A DNA stretch of 31,364 bases from Emiliania huxleyi CCMP1516 (lineage: Eukaryota; Haptophyta; Isochrysidales; Noelaerhabdaceae). A program made the translations under genes and the position numbers. The stretch lies in assembly GCF_000372725.1 (NCBI RefSeq), contig NW_005199333.1, positions 52,880-84,243 on the forward strand, in the 5' to 3' direction. Positions 1 to 8,235 of the stretch are shown here, piece after piece. The notes under the pieces are model-generated. The model was not told where the DNA came from. It saw only the letters and a program-made list of their open reading frames with translations, and searched no databases. The number at the start of each line of letters is the position of its first letter. Position 1 is the stretch's first letter.

Positions 1-20
1 TTGCATCCCTGGGGTGAAGA

Positions 21-35
21 TCTAGAGGATCCCCG
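21..35. other. Possible cloning-vector polylinker trace
   Basis: Bases 21-35 read TCTAGAGGATCCCCG, an exact 15-base match to the XbaI-BamHI part of the pUC18/19 polylinker in reverse orientation. The match stops there; the following bases do not continue the polylinker. At the extreme end of the window this suggests untrimmed vector or an adaptor junction from a shotgun clone, so sequence left of about base 36 may not be genomic. A chance match of this length is unlikely but cannot be excluded. Confidence 0.5.
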
Positions 36-68
36 TCCTCAGCTGGCAGCCGACGGCCCCTCTGTACG

Positions 69-169
69 CAACACACACGCACGCACGCACGCACGTACGC
101 ACGCACCGCGCGCTGCTGCACACAGCTCCCCCCCCCCCGCACACACACACGCGCGCGCGCGCGGCGCGC
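69..169. repeat. Simple-sequence tract (ACGC)n, poly-C, (CA)n, (CG)n
   Basis: A run of ACGC/ACGT tetramers is followed by a poly-C stretch, a CA repeat and a CG repeat. It ends directly before the AG acceptor of the exon at 172, so it is probably intronic and may serve in part as the pyrimidine-rich acceptor region. Confidence 0.8.
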
Positions 170-171
170 AG

Positions 172-559
172 GTACTGCGCCGTCGTCGCCAACTTCTACG
201 CCTTCACCACCGCCGCGGCGGCCGGCGAGCTTGCGCCGCGTACCCCGGATTCGGTGCGGCAGTCTGCCGAGCAGCTGCTCGAGGCTCTGCGCGGCGAGGC
301 GGCGGCGCAGCGGCGCTCTCTCGAGCGCGACGAGGCGCTGCACGGCGACCTCCGTCTCGGCGGCGGCGCAAGGCGCCCCGGAAGGCGGGCCCCCTCTCAT
401 CTCGGGAGTGGCTGACGTCTAGGCGCGTGGAGCGAGGAGGCGGCCGCGTGGCACGCCTGCCGCCGCTCGATGGAGGAGAACCTCGGGGTGGTGCGCGACA
501 AGCTCGACTTCTACGCTGGCTACGTCGCAGAGGCCGACCCTGCCATGGTCACCGACTAG
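172..559 (+). CDS. 3' end of an unrecognised gene, two exons, coiled-coil C-terminus
   Basis: Two exons, 172-359 and 423-559, are joined by a 63-nt GC-AG intron (360-422); the join keeps frame and ends at TAG 557-559. The first exon follows a CGCGCAG acceptor and encodes YCAVVANFYAFTT, then an Ala/Glu/Arg-rich helix. The second encodes AWSEEAAAWHACRRSMEEN, then a segment ending EADPAMVTD. The helical, charged composition suggests a coiled-coil tail. I recognise no family. The 5' exons are outside the window. The first intron bases (GCGGCGGCG) loosely resemble the first exon bases after it (GCGCGTGG), as in other introns of this window. The frame is supported by codon composition, the exact function not at all. 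Confidence 0.55.
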
Positions 560-1740
560 CGCGCGTGCGGGTGCTGGGTTGTTTCGCATCGCTGCAAAAC
601 GCGAAGCGTTCTCGCGCCAGTCAACCAACGGCAAGAGTCGCGCCAGCGCCAAGAGCCGTATCTCAAAGTGGCGCAAGTCTCGGGTCTCACGGCGCGACGA
701 CCTCTCAAAAATATCATTACACGCGCAGCGCGTCCACCCGCCACCCGCACCCCTCGATCCTCCTTCCTCGTCATCCTCGTCCTCGTCCTCCGACTGTCCG
801 CTCCGCCGACGACCTCCCCGTCAGAGCACCCAGAGGCTCAGGGCACAGGGGCGGCGACTCCCCCATCTTACCATCTACAGATGATATGCGCATCCTAGAT
901 GCCGGAAACGCCATCTAGGGGCATAGCGGGTGGGGAGGCCCTAAATTACGGCCTAAAACGGCGGGAGGGGGTATGGCTCTAGTATCGGAAATCAAGGAGA
1001 GCTAGAGGGCTCAGCCACCCCTCTACCCCTCCGCCCTCTCCAGAAAAAAAATTTGCTTTAATCCAAAATACTCGGCACAGTGCTATCCCCTACCCCCCCC
1101 CCCCCCGTCCTCTCCGGACTAGACATGTGCGCTACATTGCCTAGGGGTGGGGTGGTGGGGCCTGTTGGGGCATAATGGCTTGTTGTGATAAATATGAGTT
1201 GCGGGTGTGGGTCGCCGGCTCTCGCCAGCCTTCCGCAGGCATCCTAAGTTCAGCAGCCCAGCCTCCTTTGTGCCAGGGATCGCGCGCGGGGCGCAGCACG
1301 CCCTGTGTCGTCTGCGCGATCCTAGTCCCTGGTTCACCGAGGCGCCCCCTACAGGGAGTCAGCTCAGCCGCGTTCCTTGTAGTGTGATGCCTTTAAGCCC
1401 TTAGGTAGTCGATGTGCCAGCTTGCGAGGCCTGGACAAACTTGATCTCCCGCGCGCGAGCCGTCGCCTCTTCTGTGGTGAGGTGGTCGAGTCCCACTCTC
1501 CTTAGGCGGAGATAGACGATATTTCTTTTCCTTGACCTTGCTCAAAGACTGTTCTTCACCTTCCTACCTACCTACCTCAAAGAGAGGTTGTTTGTTTCCC
1601 TGTACTCCTAGGTGGTAGACGCAAAGCTAGCGCGGCGGCGGTAGGGGCGGCGCCGGCGGCCACCCTCCGTCCTCGGATGTCGGCGGGCTCCAGACGCAGT
1701 CGTCCTCAATGTGGAGTTGAGTTTCAAATTCTGGTGCAAC
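560..1740. other. Intergenic region, no supported gene
   Basis: The stretch between two plus-strand genes has no ORF with convincing protein character. It holds a small perfect inverted repeat (893-918), pyrimidine-rich tracts, a homopolymer A run near 1045 and a C run near 1095. The part from about 930 to 1140 is AT-richer and G/A-tract rich, unlike the coding DNA around it. I checked for tRNA A and B boxes near 1400-1500 (GGTCGAGTCC is B-box-like) and found no cloverleaf. Confidence 0.5.
893..918. repeat. Short perfect inverted repeat
   Basis: CCTAGATG at 893-900 and CATCTAGG at 911-918 are exact reverse complements separated by 10 bases. The hairpin lies about 340 bp downstream of the stop codon of the first gene. 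It could be a 3' UTR stem-loop or a chance palindrome. Confidence 0.4.
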
Positions 1741-1749
1741 ATTCTTTTT

Positions 1750-1806
1750 GTGGTGTACCTGTGTTAGTGCCAGTGCGCGCCAGTCCCGTGCCCAGTGTTG
1801 TGCGAG
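1750..1806 (+). repeat. 57-bp dispersed repeat, copy A (upstream of gene at 1949)
   Basis: This 57-bp sequence recurs once in reverse orientation at 18793-18849 with a single mismatch. It contains GTGTACCTGTGTTAGTGCC and ends TGTTGTGCGAG. Here it is bracketed by a 12-bp direct repeat, ATTCTTTTTGTG, at 1741-1752 and 1818-1829. In both places it lies 5' of a gene and points in the direction of transcription: about 140 bp before the ATG at 1949, and about 60 bp before the ATG of the GST-like gene. It may be a small mobile sequence with target duplication, or a shared 5' regulatory or UTR element. Confidence 0.7.
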
Positions 1807-1948
1807 GCGGACACAAAATTCTTTTTGTGCTCGGCCGTCGCATATGCTGGTCGCGGCGACTGTGCGGCCCACAGCCCACAGGGTAGGCAAGGCTGACGAC
1901 AGCTGTCTTTGCGCTCTCGTCCTCAGCTCCGTTCCGGCGGCCAATGCT

Positions 1949-2883
1949 ATGCCGACCACGCCACACTGCTCGTCGCAAAGCAGCGAGCGCGTCAAGCTCT
2001 CTGAGGGCGCGCGCCGGCTACTCGAGATAGACGACTGGTCGCGCAGTCTCTCGAGCCTCATCCGAATGTCGCGGAGCATCACGGGCGGGCGCCACATCCG
2101 GCAGCGCACAGTCGAGCGGTGCGTTGAGCAGGTGCTCTTCGCCACAGACGATCTGCTGCGGGACGCCGCCGCCGTGCTGCCGATGGACGAGGTGCCTGAG
2201 GCGCGGCCGCTGGGCTCGTCGCTTGAAGCCTTCTGGCTGCGCCCGCTGCACGACGCCGCGCTCTTCTTGTGCCTCCTCCGGAATCGCGTCGCGCCTCTCC
2301 TCCCGCGCGACGTCTGGGAGGGGGTGGTGCTCCACGCGCTCGAGATACCGGCCGACCCGCCCTCCCGGAGCGGACCGGGCGGCCCGCTTGGCGCCGTCTC
2401 GACGCACAGGGTATCCTGCCCGTCTCACCGCCTCGTGCGCCGCTTCGGCTTTGACGCCAACGGCGCGCTGCGGGTCTCGCTCGCCGCGCCTCTCGAGCCG
2501 CCCGCGCGCCTCGGCGACGACGCCTCCTGGGACTCGCGGGCTCGGCAATCTCTCGGCCATCTCTTGGCCATCTCTCGGCCATCTCTCGGCCATCTCTTGG
2601 CCATCTCTCGGCAATTTCTCGGCCATCTCTCGCACGTGTCCCCGCCGCCCCACAGCCACCACTTGCGCCTCCAGCGCGAGAGGACGAAGCGGCGCGACTC
2701 AATGGGAGGTGTCTAGGAGGTGACTGGGAGCCTCTCTACGAGGCGGCGCTGCTGGCCGCCCGCCACCTGCTGCCGGAGTACCTGCACAAGAAGGTGTTCC
2801 GGCTGGCGAGGGCGGTCGACGAGGTGCGGTCCACGAAGCCGCGAGACACGGGCCTTTTTTTTTGCGGGTCGTTGGATGCATGA
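1949..2883 (+). CDS. Unrecognised three-exon gene
   Basis: Proposed exons are 1949-2535, 2656-2708 and 2720-2883, which keep frame and give about 267 residues. Exon 1 starts at MPTTPHCSSQ and encodes a helical, Arg/Leu-rich protein with RLLEIDDWSRSL near residue 30 and LLPRDVWEGVVLHAL near residue 120, faintly F-box-like but too weak to call. Exon 2 begins after a CCACAG acceptor (HHLRLQRERTKRR). Exon 3 encodes DWEPLYEAALLAARHLLPEY. Intron 1 uses a GC donor (2536) and is filled with an 11-bp minisatellite. The gap between exons 2 and 3 is only 11 nt; without removing it the frame stops at once (MGGV then stop). The 3' end is uncertain because a GTGCGG donor-like site lies near 2824. Confidence 0.5.
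2541..2632. repeat. Intronic 11-bp minisatellite (TCTCGGCCATC)n
   Basis: About eight imperfect tandem copies of TCTCGGCCATC or TCTTGGCCATC fill most of the first intron of the gene at 1949. The unit shares its CTCGG core with minisatellites in introns of three other genes in the window. Confidence 0.9.
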
Positions 2884-3594
2884 TCTCCGCGCGCATCCTG
2901 AGGCACGCGGAGAGGTTGTTTCTTTTCCGGGCCGCCACCTCGGAGAGGGTTGAAGTGGAGAGAGAAGTGCGCGAGAAAGAAAGAAAGAAAGGAATCACAC
3001 TCACGGAGTAAATGGGAAAAAAGTCCCGCAAAAAAAGTCCCGCGACCCCGGCCCCTCTCGTAGCCGCAGCCGTAGCCGCAGCCCCAACTCTTGCTGCTCT
3101 TCTAGTGTCGGGTAGTGACCAGGGGGTGAGGGGACGGATTGAAGATCCCTCACACCAAGATCGTGCAGGGCGGGGACACATGTCCCTAAATCCCATCTCG
3201 TCTCAGAGTTTGACCGTTTTTATTTATTGGACTCGGTTCTTCGGCCTGCGCCGGAGAGTTGGCGGTCGTGCGCTGGGTGGTGATCGTCATCTGTCTGCTC
3301 TGCTGTGCTTCTCGCTCGTGCGTCCTTGGACTTGTGCTGACCTCCTTTCACCTCCTGCTCTCCTATGCCACGTGGCTGTGTGTGTTTGGGTTTCTATGTT
3401 TGCGATTTGGATTTTGGATTTTCCATTGCACTTTGTTTATTTATTTATTTAAATGGGAAAAAGAAGCGCGGCATTTCTTTTTCTGCTGTTGGCGAGAGGT
3501 GGGCTGCTTCCGACTCCACCGCCCCGGCCGTCGCGTCTGCTGCCTTGCGCCGGACGGCTCCCACGCTCGCCCATCTCGATCGCCACGGCGCTCG
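2884..3594. other. Intergenic region and 5' flank of the hydrolase gene
   Basis: No convincing gene is seen. Features are a GAAA repeat (about 2975-2991), two AAATGGGAAAAA motifs (near 3010 and 3450), and a T/G-rich stretch at 3200-3470 with TTTATTTATTTATTT near 3438, which is the likely promoter or 5' UTR of the hydrolase gene. The segment 3140-3235 (AAGATCG..AGGGCGGGG, CCCATCTC, then CGTTTTTATTTATT) resembles 8143-8228 downstream of the ORF at 7319, so it may be the 3' end of the same repeat family. Confidence 0.45.
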
Positions 3595-6286
3595 ATGTCG
3601 CTCGAGTTCAAAAAGGGATTCCTCTCTCAGCCTGCGTCAAACACGAGCGCTGCCGCTCGCAGCGTCGGCCGCCGGAAGCAGGCGGCTGCGCCCGACGAGG
3701 CGTATCTGCCAGCGGAGAGCTACGACCTCCTCGACGACGAGGACGGCGCCGCCGACCCGCTGGTGGCGGAGATCGAGACGTCCGAGGCGGCCTACGAGTA
3801 CAGCGTCGAGTACTGCCGCGCCCACTGCAACCAGTTCAACCAAGGTCTCATGCGGCTCGACCCGATGGTGAACGTCGCGTTTGCCAACGACCTGCGGGCG
3901 GTGCAGTTCAACCGCAAGATGTGGGGGCACCACGACGGGCCCGGCCGCGGCGGCGAGCAGCGGACGATGCTGCTGCCAAGCGGGATCGTCCTCAAGTACC
4001 TCGAGTGGGGCAGCGAGCAGGCGCGTCCTAGACACTTCCTAGACAGCTCCTCGACAGCTCCTCGGCCGGTACCTCGAGTGGGGTGCGAGCAGGCGCCTCC
4101 GGTCGTGCTGCTCCACGACGTCTGTGACTCGTGCCACATCTGGGATGACGTGGCGCAGCCGCTGGCTGACTCCTTCCGCGTCCTCGCGCTCGACCTGCGA
4201 GGGCGCTGACACACTCCAGCCGCTCGCCGCGGCACGAGGACGGCTTTCTGTTCGAAGGGCAGCGGTGTCTTTGTTTAGGCGCGGACACACTCCAGCCGCT
4301 CGCCGCGGGCGGCAGTACGATTTCTTTGTTTACCCGCCGCGGTGTTTGTTTAGGCACGGAGACACCAGCCGCTCGCCGCGGCACGAGTACGGCATCGACG
4401 CGCTGGTGGAGGACCTGCACGAGATGGCGGTGCGGCTCTCCCTCAACGGGCGCGACTGGGGCGGCGCCTTCACGCGGCCGTGGGTGCCGTGCGGCGAGGG
4501 GAGGGGCGGTCCTAGAGAAGAAGTCGGCCGAGCCGTGTCTGTCTGTGTGTTAGGTGCTGTGCGGCAAGGGGATGGGCGGGGCCGTCGCCGTCGCTTACGC
4601 GGCGCGCCTCCCCGGCCGCGTGGCGGGGCTCGTTAGTTAGTCCCAACCGGTGAATGATGACTACTCCACAGGCGCGCCACCCCGGCCGCGTGGCGGGCCT
4701 CGTGCTCTGGGACTACGACCCCGACATGCCGACCACGCGGCTCTGCTTCTCGCCGCACCAGGCGGGCCACTTCCGCGGGCAGGCAGCCGCTCGCTGCCCT
4801 GCTGGCCGTGCGAGGACGTGAGACGAGCGATGAGGCGATGTCGATGGCACCAGGAGCCGCTCGCTGCCCTGCTGGCGGAGCAGCTCGGCTTGCAGCGCGA
4901 CGCAAAGTACCTCGCCATCACCTTCACCAACCGGTGCGAGCACGCCGACCCGCCTCCTCACCTCGGCGCATCTCGGCGCACCTCGGCGCACCTCGGCGCA
5001 CCTCGGCGCACCTCGGCGCACCTCAGGTGCGAGCACGTCGACCCGTCGGACGAGAAGGCGGGCTGCCGCTTCAAGGTGCGTTCTTCCTGTCCGGCTCCAC
5101 ACCGCCAACACACCAGCAGCCCTAGCCCCAGCCCTAGCCCCAACCCTAGCCCCAACCCTAGGTGGACCCGCACTTCTTCCTGTCCGATTGGTCGCCCGGA
5201 CTCGCGTGGACGCAGCTGCGCGCCGTCGCGCCGTCGGCGCGGCTCCTCCTCATCCACAACCAGCAGGGCGTCTCTTCACACCTCCCGCTGTGAACAGGTG
5301 CGGCTCCTCCTCGTCCACAACCAGCAGGGCGTCTCTTCACACCTCCCGCTGTGAACAGGTGCGGCTCCTCCTCGTCCACAACCAGTCTTCCCTCGACTGG
5401 ACCTACGAGCGGGCGGTCGAGGCGCGGCCGCCGCTCGAGCGGCCGGCCGAGGGGTATGAATGGCTCGTGAGGAAGCGCTCACTCTGAGTCCAGGTGCGGT
5501 CGGCGCTCGAGCAGCCGGCCGAGGGCGGCGAGCCCGCCGGCGTGCAGCTCGTCGTCGCGTCGCGCGGCAGCGTGCCCGACGAGGAGGAGGCGCTGGTCGA
5601 GGACCTCTGGCCGTGACGCCTCCCGCCACCCTTCCTGCAGGCACCGTGCTCGACGAGGAGAAGAACTTGGTCGAAGACCTGCAAAAGCTGTACGGCGGCA
5701 TCGCGGCGCACGTGCGCGCCGTTTTTCCCGGCGCGCTCGCCGTGTTTCTTCGTCCGGCGGACCTGTTTTTTCTTTTCTGTAGGTGCGCACCTTTGCGTCC
5801 GACATCGACCGCGCCGCGCGAGACAAGCTTCGTTCGCAGGTCCCTCTCCCCTCCCCCCTCCCCCCCCGCGCCGCTTCCCCCGCTGCCTCTCTCCTCACCG
5901 CCACCGCCGCCTCCCCTTCCCCTCCAGGGCGCCGTGCGGTACGAGCGGATCGCCGAGGAGGAGCTCGAGGCCAAGCAGGCGGAGAAGGAGGCGATCCGGC
6001 AGGCAGACCGCTCACCTCGAGATCACCCCTTATCTCCCCATATCTCCCCACATCTCCCCGTGGATCCGGCAGCACTCACCCACGCGCACCGGGCCTTGCA
6101 CTCTGAGCGCCGTGCCAGCTCCTGTCCTTGGCCGTGGAGTCGCGAGGGTTGCCCGAGCTCTTGCCCCACCACCCTCGTCTGTGTGGAGACGTCCCCTTTG
6201 CCCTACCGTAGGCGGCGCGCGAGGCGGCGGGCTTCATGGCCAAGGAGGACCCGGCGCCGCCCTCCTTTGACGAGTTCGACGACTAG
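3595..6286 (+). CDS. Alpha/beta-hydrolase-fold protein, 14 exons, nucleophile Ser replaced by Gly
   Basis: Exons: 3595-4020, 4093-4202, 4354-4483, 4554-4601, 4672-4782, 4854-4933, 5027-5075, 5162-5236, 5359-5421, 5494-5566, 5641-5711, 5783-5839, 5928-6002, 6212-6286. All joins keep frame; the product is 480 residues. The start at 3595 (MSLEFKKGFLSQ) is the first ATG before continuous coding. Hydrolase-fold marks are strand/turn PPVVLLHD near residue 143, LDLRGHGDTSRS near 175, and the elbow VLCGKGMGGAVAVAYAARHP near 223. The elbow reads G-K-G-M-G instead of G-x-S-x-G, so the catalytic serine is missing and the protein is probably a non-catalytic or scaffolding member. The tail is an acidic helix ending PPSFDEFDD. 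Eight introns are GC-AG and five GT-AG. Ten start with an obvious copy of adjoining exon sequence. Confidence 0.85.
3998..4116 (+). repeat. Intron 1 flanked by duplicated exon end
   Basis: TACCTCGAGTGGGG followed by a GCGAGCAG end occurs both at the end of exon 1 (to 4020) and at the end of intron 1 (to 4092). Both are followed by GCG. The 72-nt intron is therefore one period of an imperfect tandem duplication. Between the copies lies a CCTAGACACTTCCTAGACAG minisatellite motif, the complement of the GTGTCTAGGAG motif seen in PES1. Confidence 0.8.
4203..4390 (+). repeat. Three tandem copies of an exon start spanning intron 2
   Basis: The segment containing CCAGCCGCTCGCCGCGG occurs three times: at the start of intron 2 (from 4203), in its middle (from about 4280) and at the start of exon 3 (from 4354). 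Splicing 4203-4353 gives the expected LDLRGHGDTS. The middle copy also follows a TTTAG acceptor-like site, so alternative splicing is possible. Confidence 0.85.
4965..5025. repeat. Intronic 10-bp minisatellite (CCTCGGCGCA)n
   Basis: Six near-perfect tandem copies of CCTCGGCGCA fill the second half of hydrolase intron 6 and run into its CCTCAG acceptor. Confidence 0.9.
5118..5161. repeat. 12-bp CCCTAGCCCCAR repeat in hydrolase intron 7
   Basis: Tandem units of CCCTAGCCCCAG/A end at the intron acceptor CCCTAG (5161). The units look like degenerate telomere-type sequence, but they sit inside a gene and each contains a possible TAG acceptor. Confidence 0.8.
5237..5385 (+). repeat. 61-bp tandem repeat, three copies, making intron 8
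   Basis: Copies begin at 5237, 5298 and 5359. Copies 1 and 2 are almost identical over 61 bp (GCGCGG versus GTGCGG start, one further change). Copy 3 matches for 27 bases and then becomes exon 9. Each unit begins GY and ends AACAG, so each is a complete GY-AG intron-length module. Because 61 is not a multiple of 3, retaining one copy would shift the frame. Confidence 0.95.
6014..6060. repeat. Intronic 10-bp TATCTCCCCA repeat
   Basis: Three to four imperfect copies of TATCTCCCCA / CATCTCCCCG lie in the last intron of the hydrolase gene. Period and setting match the other 10-11-bp intronic arrays. Confidence 0.75.
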
Positions 6287-7131
6287 GTGCCCCTCTCCGC
6301 CCTCCCAACACCTGGCCGGCGCGCGGCTACTCCCTCCGTCACGTTTAGCATGGCGTGCGTCCATGAGATGTAGCTGGGCCACGGCGCGGGCGGCGCGGGG
6401 CTCCCTCGGTGCTGTCTCTACGCGCGTGTCAGCCTGTCACTCCCGGCGACGCGATCGCACTCAAAAGTGTGAGACACACACACTCACACACTCACACACT
6501 CACCCCCTCCCCACCCCCACCGCAACGACATACGTGTACTCATACACCGTCACCGTTTCAGTTCTAGAATTTGATATATACCCTGAGCCACTCCCGCGAG
6601 CGCAAGTCCGCCTGCCTCACGCGGCGTCGGGTCGAGACGCCGCCGCGGCCTCTGCTGCGCGACGCCGAGGCGCCCGAAGGTGGGGCTGACGCCTCAGCAG
6701 GCGTCAGCGTCAGCCGCGGGCGTGGTGCCAGATGCGCGCGTCGTGTCCTCCTCTCAGCGGCTCTCTATGAGCGCTGGGCCGCGTCCGCCTCCTTGCTTGC
6801 AGCGGCCGCCTTGGCGCACCGTCGCACGCGCAGCCGCTTCCGCGGCGCCGTCTAGACTCCGAGGCCTGCGGCAGCAGGTAGTTCGGGCCGTACTCCGCCA
6901 CGCCCGCGAGGCGGACCTCGGCCCCGCGCTCACCGTCCGCGCTCGACCGCCGCCTCGACCGGCGGAGCCGGAGGGGGGGGGCTCGACCCCCGTCGTTCGA
7001 CCCGTCGTTCTGTGACCTCCCGTCGCCAGCGAGCGGGGTCCCTGATCCCCCTGACTCCCCCCCCCCCACCCTTGGTGCTTGGACGCGCCCACCCACCGTC
7101 CAAAACTCACGATCCCTAAATACATACACAT
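6287..7131. other. Intergenic region with a CA microsatellite and a possible minus-strand exon
   Basis: A (CA)/(CACT) microsatellite lies at about 6472-6508. TCTAGAATTTGATATAT at 6564 recurs at 7312. On the minus strand, about 6925-6838 reads EVRLAGVAEYGPNYLLPQAS, which has natural protein composition and could be an exon bounded by a GCCGAG acceptor side and a GTCTAG side. I could not connect it to a gene. The rest has no supported feature. Confidence 0.35.
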
Positions 7132-7161
7132 ATTTCATCGCGGCCGAAGGGCGAAGCTCGG

Positions 7162-7270
7162 CAGATCGTCACACTCTCGCACCTGACCTCGGCTCCTCTG
7201 TGGAGGGGAAGGCGAAGCTGAGGGGGCGAAGCCGAAGGGCGGGAAGCGTCTTCTTCTAGGAGCGTGCTGG
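7162..7270. repeat. Partial copy of the transporter gene 3' end
   Basis: AGATCGTCACACTCTCGCACCT, a CTCTGTGGAGGGGAAGG block and TAGGAGCGTGCTG recur in the same order at 8231-8310, the last exon and 3' flank of the nucleotide-sugar transporter. A third short match, CATCGCGGCCGAAG..GCAGATCGTCACA, links 7136 and 7350. These copies flank the ORF at 7319-8089. Confidence 0.6.
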
Positions 7271-7318
7271 CTGCTGCCGTCGCTCCGTCTGGCCCCCTTT
7301 TTCTCAGTTTTCTAGAAT

Positions 7319-8089
7319 TTGATATATGTTTGTGTGAGATTTTATTTCATCGCGGCCGAAGCGGCAGATCGTCACAACTTGCAAGTCGTGGCCGAGGCGG
7401 CGACGGGAGCGGTGCAGAGGTGGATCCAGCTCAATGATGAGGCTACGGCGCGCATAATGAAGAGAGAGGAACACATCGAGTGGCTGAGGAAGCTCTTCGC
7501 TGGGTGGAAGGAGGCCCGGCCAGCCTTGAGGGAGTCGCGGAGGAGGAGGGATAATGGAGGTAACGTGGGAACAGGCCAACAGCCAGTGGGACGAACGAGG
7601 GCCGCGACGGCGGCTCAAGCGGGAGGGAGCGGAGACGGTGGGCAGAGAGCGAAGTGGGTGAGACTGATGATGCTCCTTCGACTTAGGGAGCGGTTCAGAT
7701 GCTGGGCGGGCTTCAGGCTGGTGCTCACGCGAACAGGAATCGACGCGATGTGCAAAGCATACAAGAAGGGGAGAGGGAAGAGGAGAGACGCCGGTGAGGA
7801 CGAAGCAGAAACTAGCGCAGACGAGAGCAGGGCAGACCCGGGGACTGGGGAGCCGGAGCAGACGGCATCGGCCGCCGAGGAAACGTTGGGAAGAGGCACG
7901 AGGAGGGCGGCGACTTCGACCGACTATGGAGGACCCGTCGCCAGACGACGCAGGGCAGAAGACGGTGAGGCGGAGCAGACGCGCAGGGTGAGACGAGGGA
8001 GGGAGCAGGACTTTGCGGAGATCAGCAGGAGGATGTACGAAGAGATTAGGAGCAGCAGGGACCCGAGGGACCATGTGGAAGACGGCTAG
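7319..8089 (+). CDS. Basic ORF of a dispersed repeat, function unknown
   Basis: An open frame of 256 codons encodes an Arg/Glu-rich protein. Readable segments are VVAEAATGAVQRWIQLNDEA, then EEHIEWLRKLFAGWKEARPA, LRLRERFRCWAGFRLVL and AYKKGRGKRR. Bases 7964-8046 recur at 15515-15597 near the ankyrin/U-box gene. Downstream (to 8228) it ends in CCATCTCACAG and a TTTTTATTTATTTTA tract like that at 3215-3230. The block is flanked by copies of transporter 3'-end sequence. I read it as part of a mobile or low-copy repeat element. No reverse transcriptase, transposase or integrase motif is visible, so the class is open. The true start is not fixed by the sequence. Confidence 0.4.
   Translation: MIYVCVRFYFIAAEAADRHNLQVVAEAATGAVQRWIQLNDEATARIMKREEHIEWLRKLFAGWKEARPALRESRRRRDNGGNVGTGQQPVGRTRAATAAQAGGSGDGGQRAKWVRLMMLLRLRERFRCWAGFRLVLTRTGIDAMCKAYKKGRGKRRDAGEDEAETSADESRADPGTGEPEQTASAAEETLGRGTRRAATSTDYGGPVARRRRAEDGEAEQTRRVRRGREQDFAEISRRMYEEIRSSRDPRDHVEDG
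7964..8046 (+). repeat. 83-bp dispersed repeat, copy A
   Basis: This block begins GGTGAGGCGGAGCAGACGCG and is nearly identical to 15515-15597, with weaker similarity for about 30 bp more. Both copies start with GTGAG directly after a G, which is a good 5' splice site, so the repeat could be an intron-like insertion. Confidence 0.75.
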
Positions 8090-8235
8090 TGCTAGTCCCC
8101 CATCGGGAGGACGACCCCGGCTAGTCGCCGACCACACCCACAAAGAACCCTGCACAAAGATCGCAAGGGCGGGGGCCTGTTCCTTTTTACCCATCTCACA
8201 GTAGAGAGGTGTCCGTTTTTATTTATTTTAGATCG

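Noticed and set aside
1..918. Long plus ORF across the first gene
   Set aside because: It runs through simple repeats and uses a different frame from the exons; composition is Arg/Pro/His-rich noise.
1400..1500. tRNA gene suggested by GGTCGAGTCC
   Set aside because: No matching A box at the right distance, and no acceptor or anticodon stem could be folded by eye.
4250..5100. Hydrolase gene as several separate small genes or a pseudogene with stops
   Set aside because: The stops fall inside segments that splice out cleanly at GC/GT-AG borders, and all 14 exons keep one frame with recognisable fold motifs.
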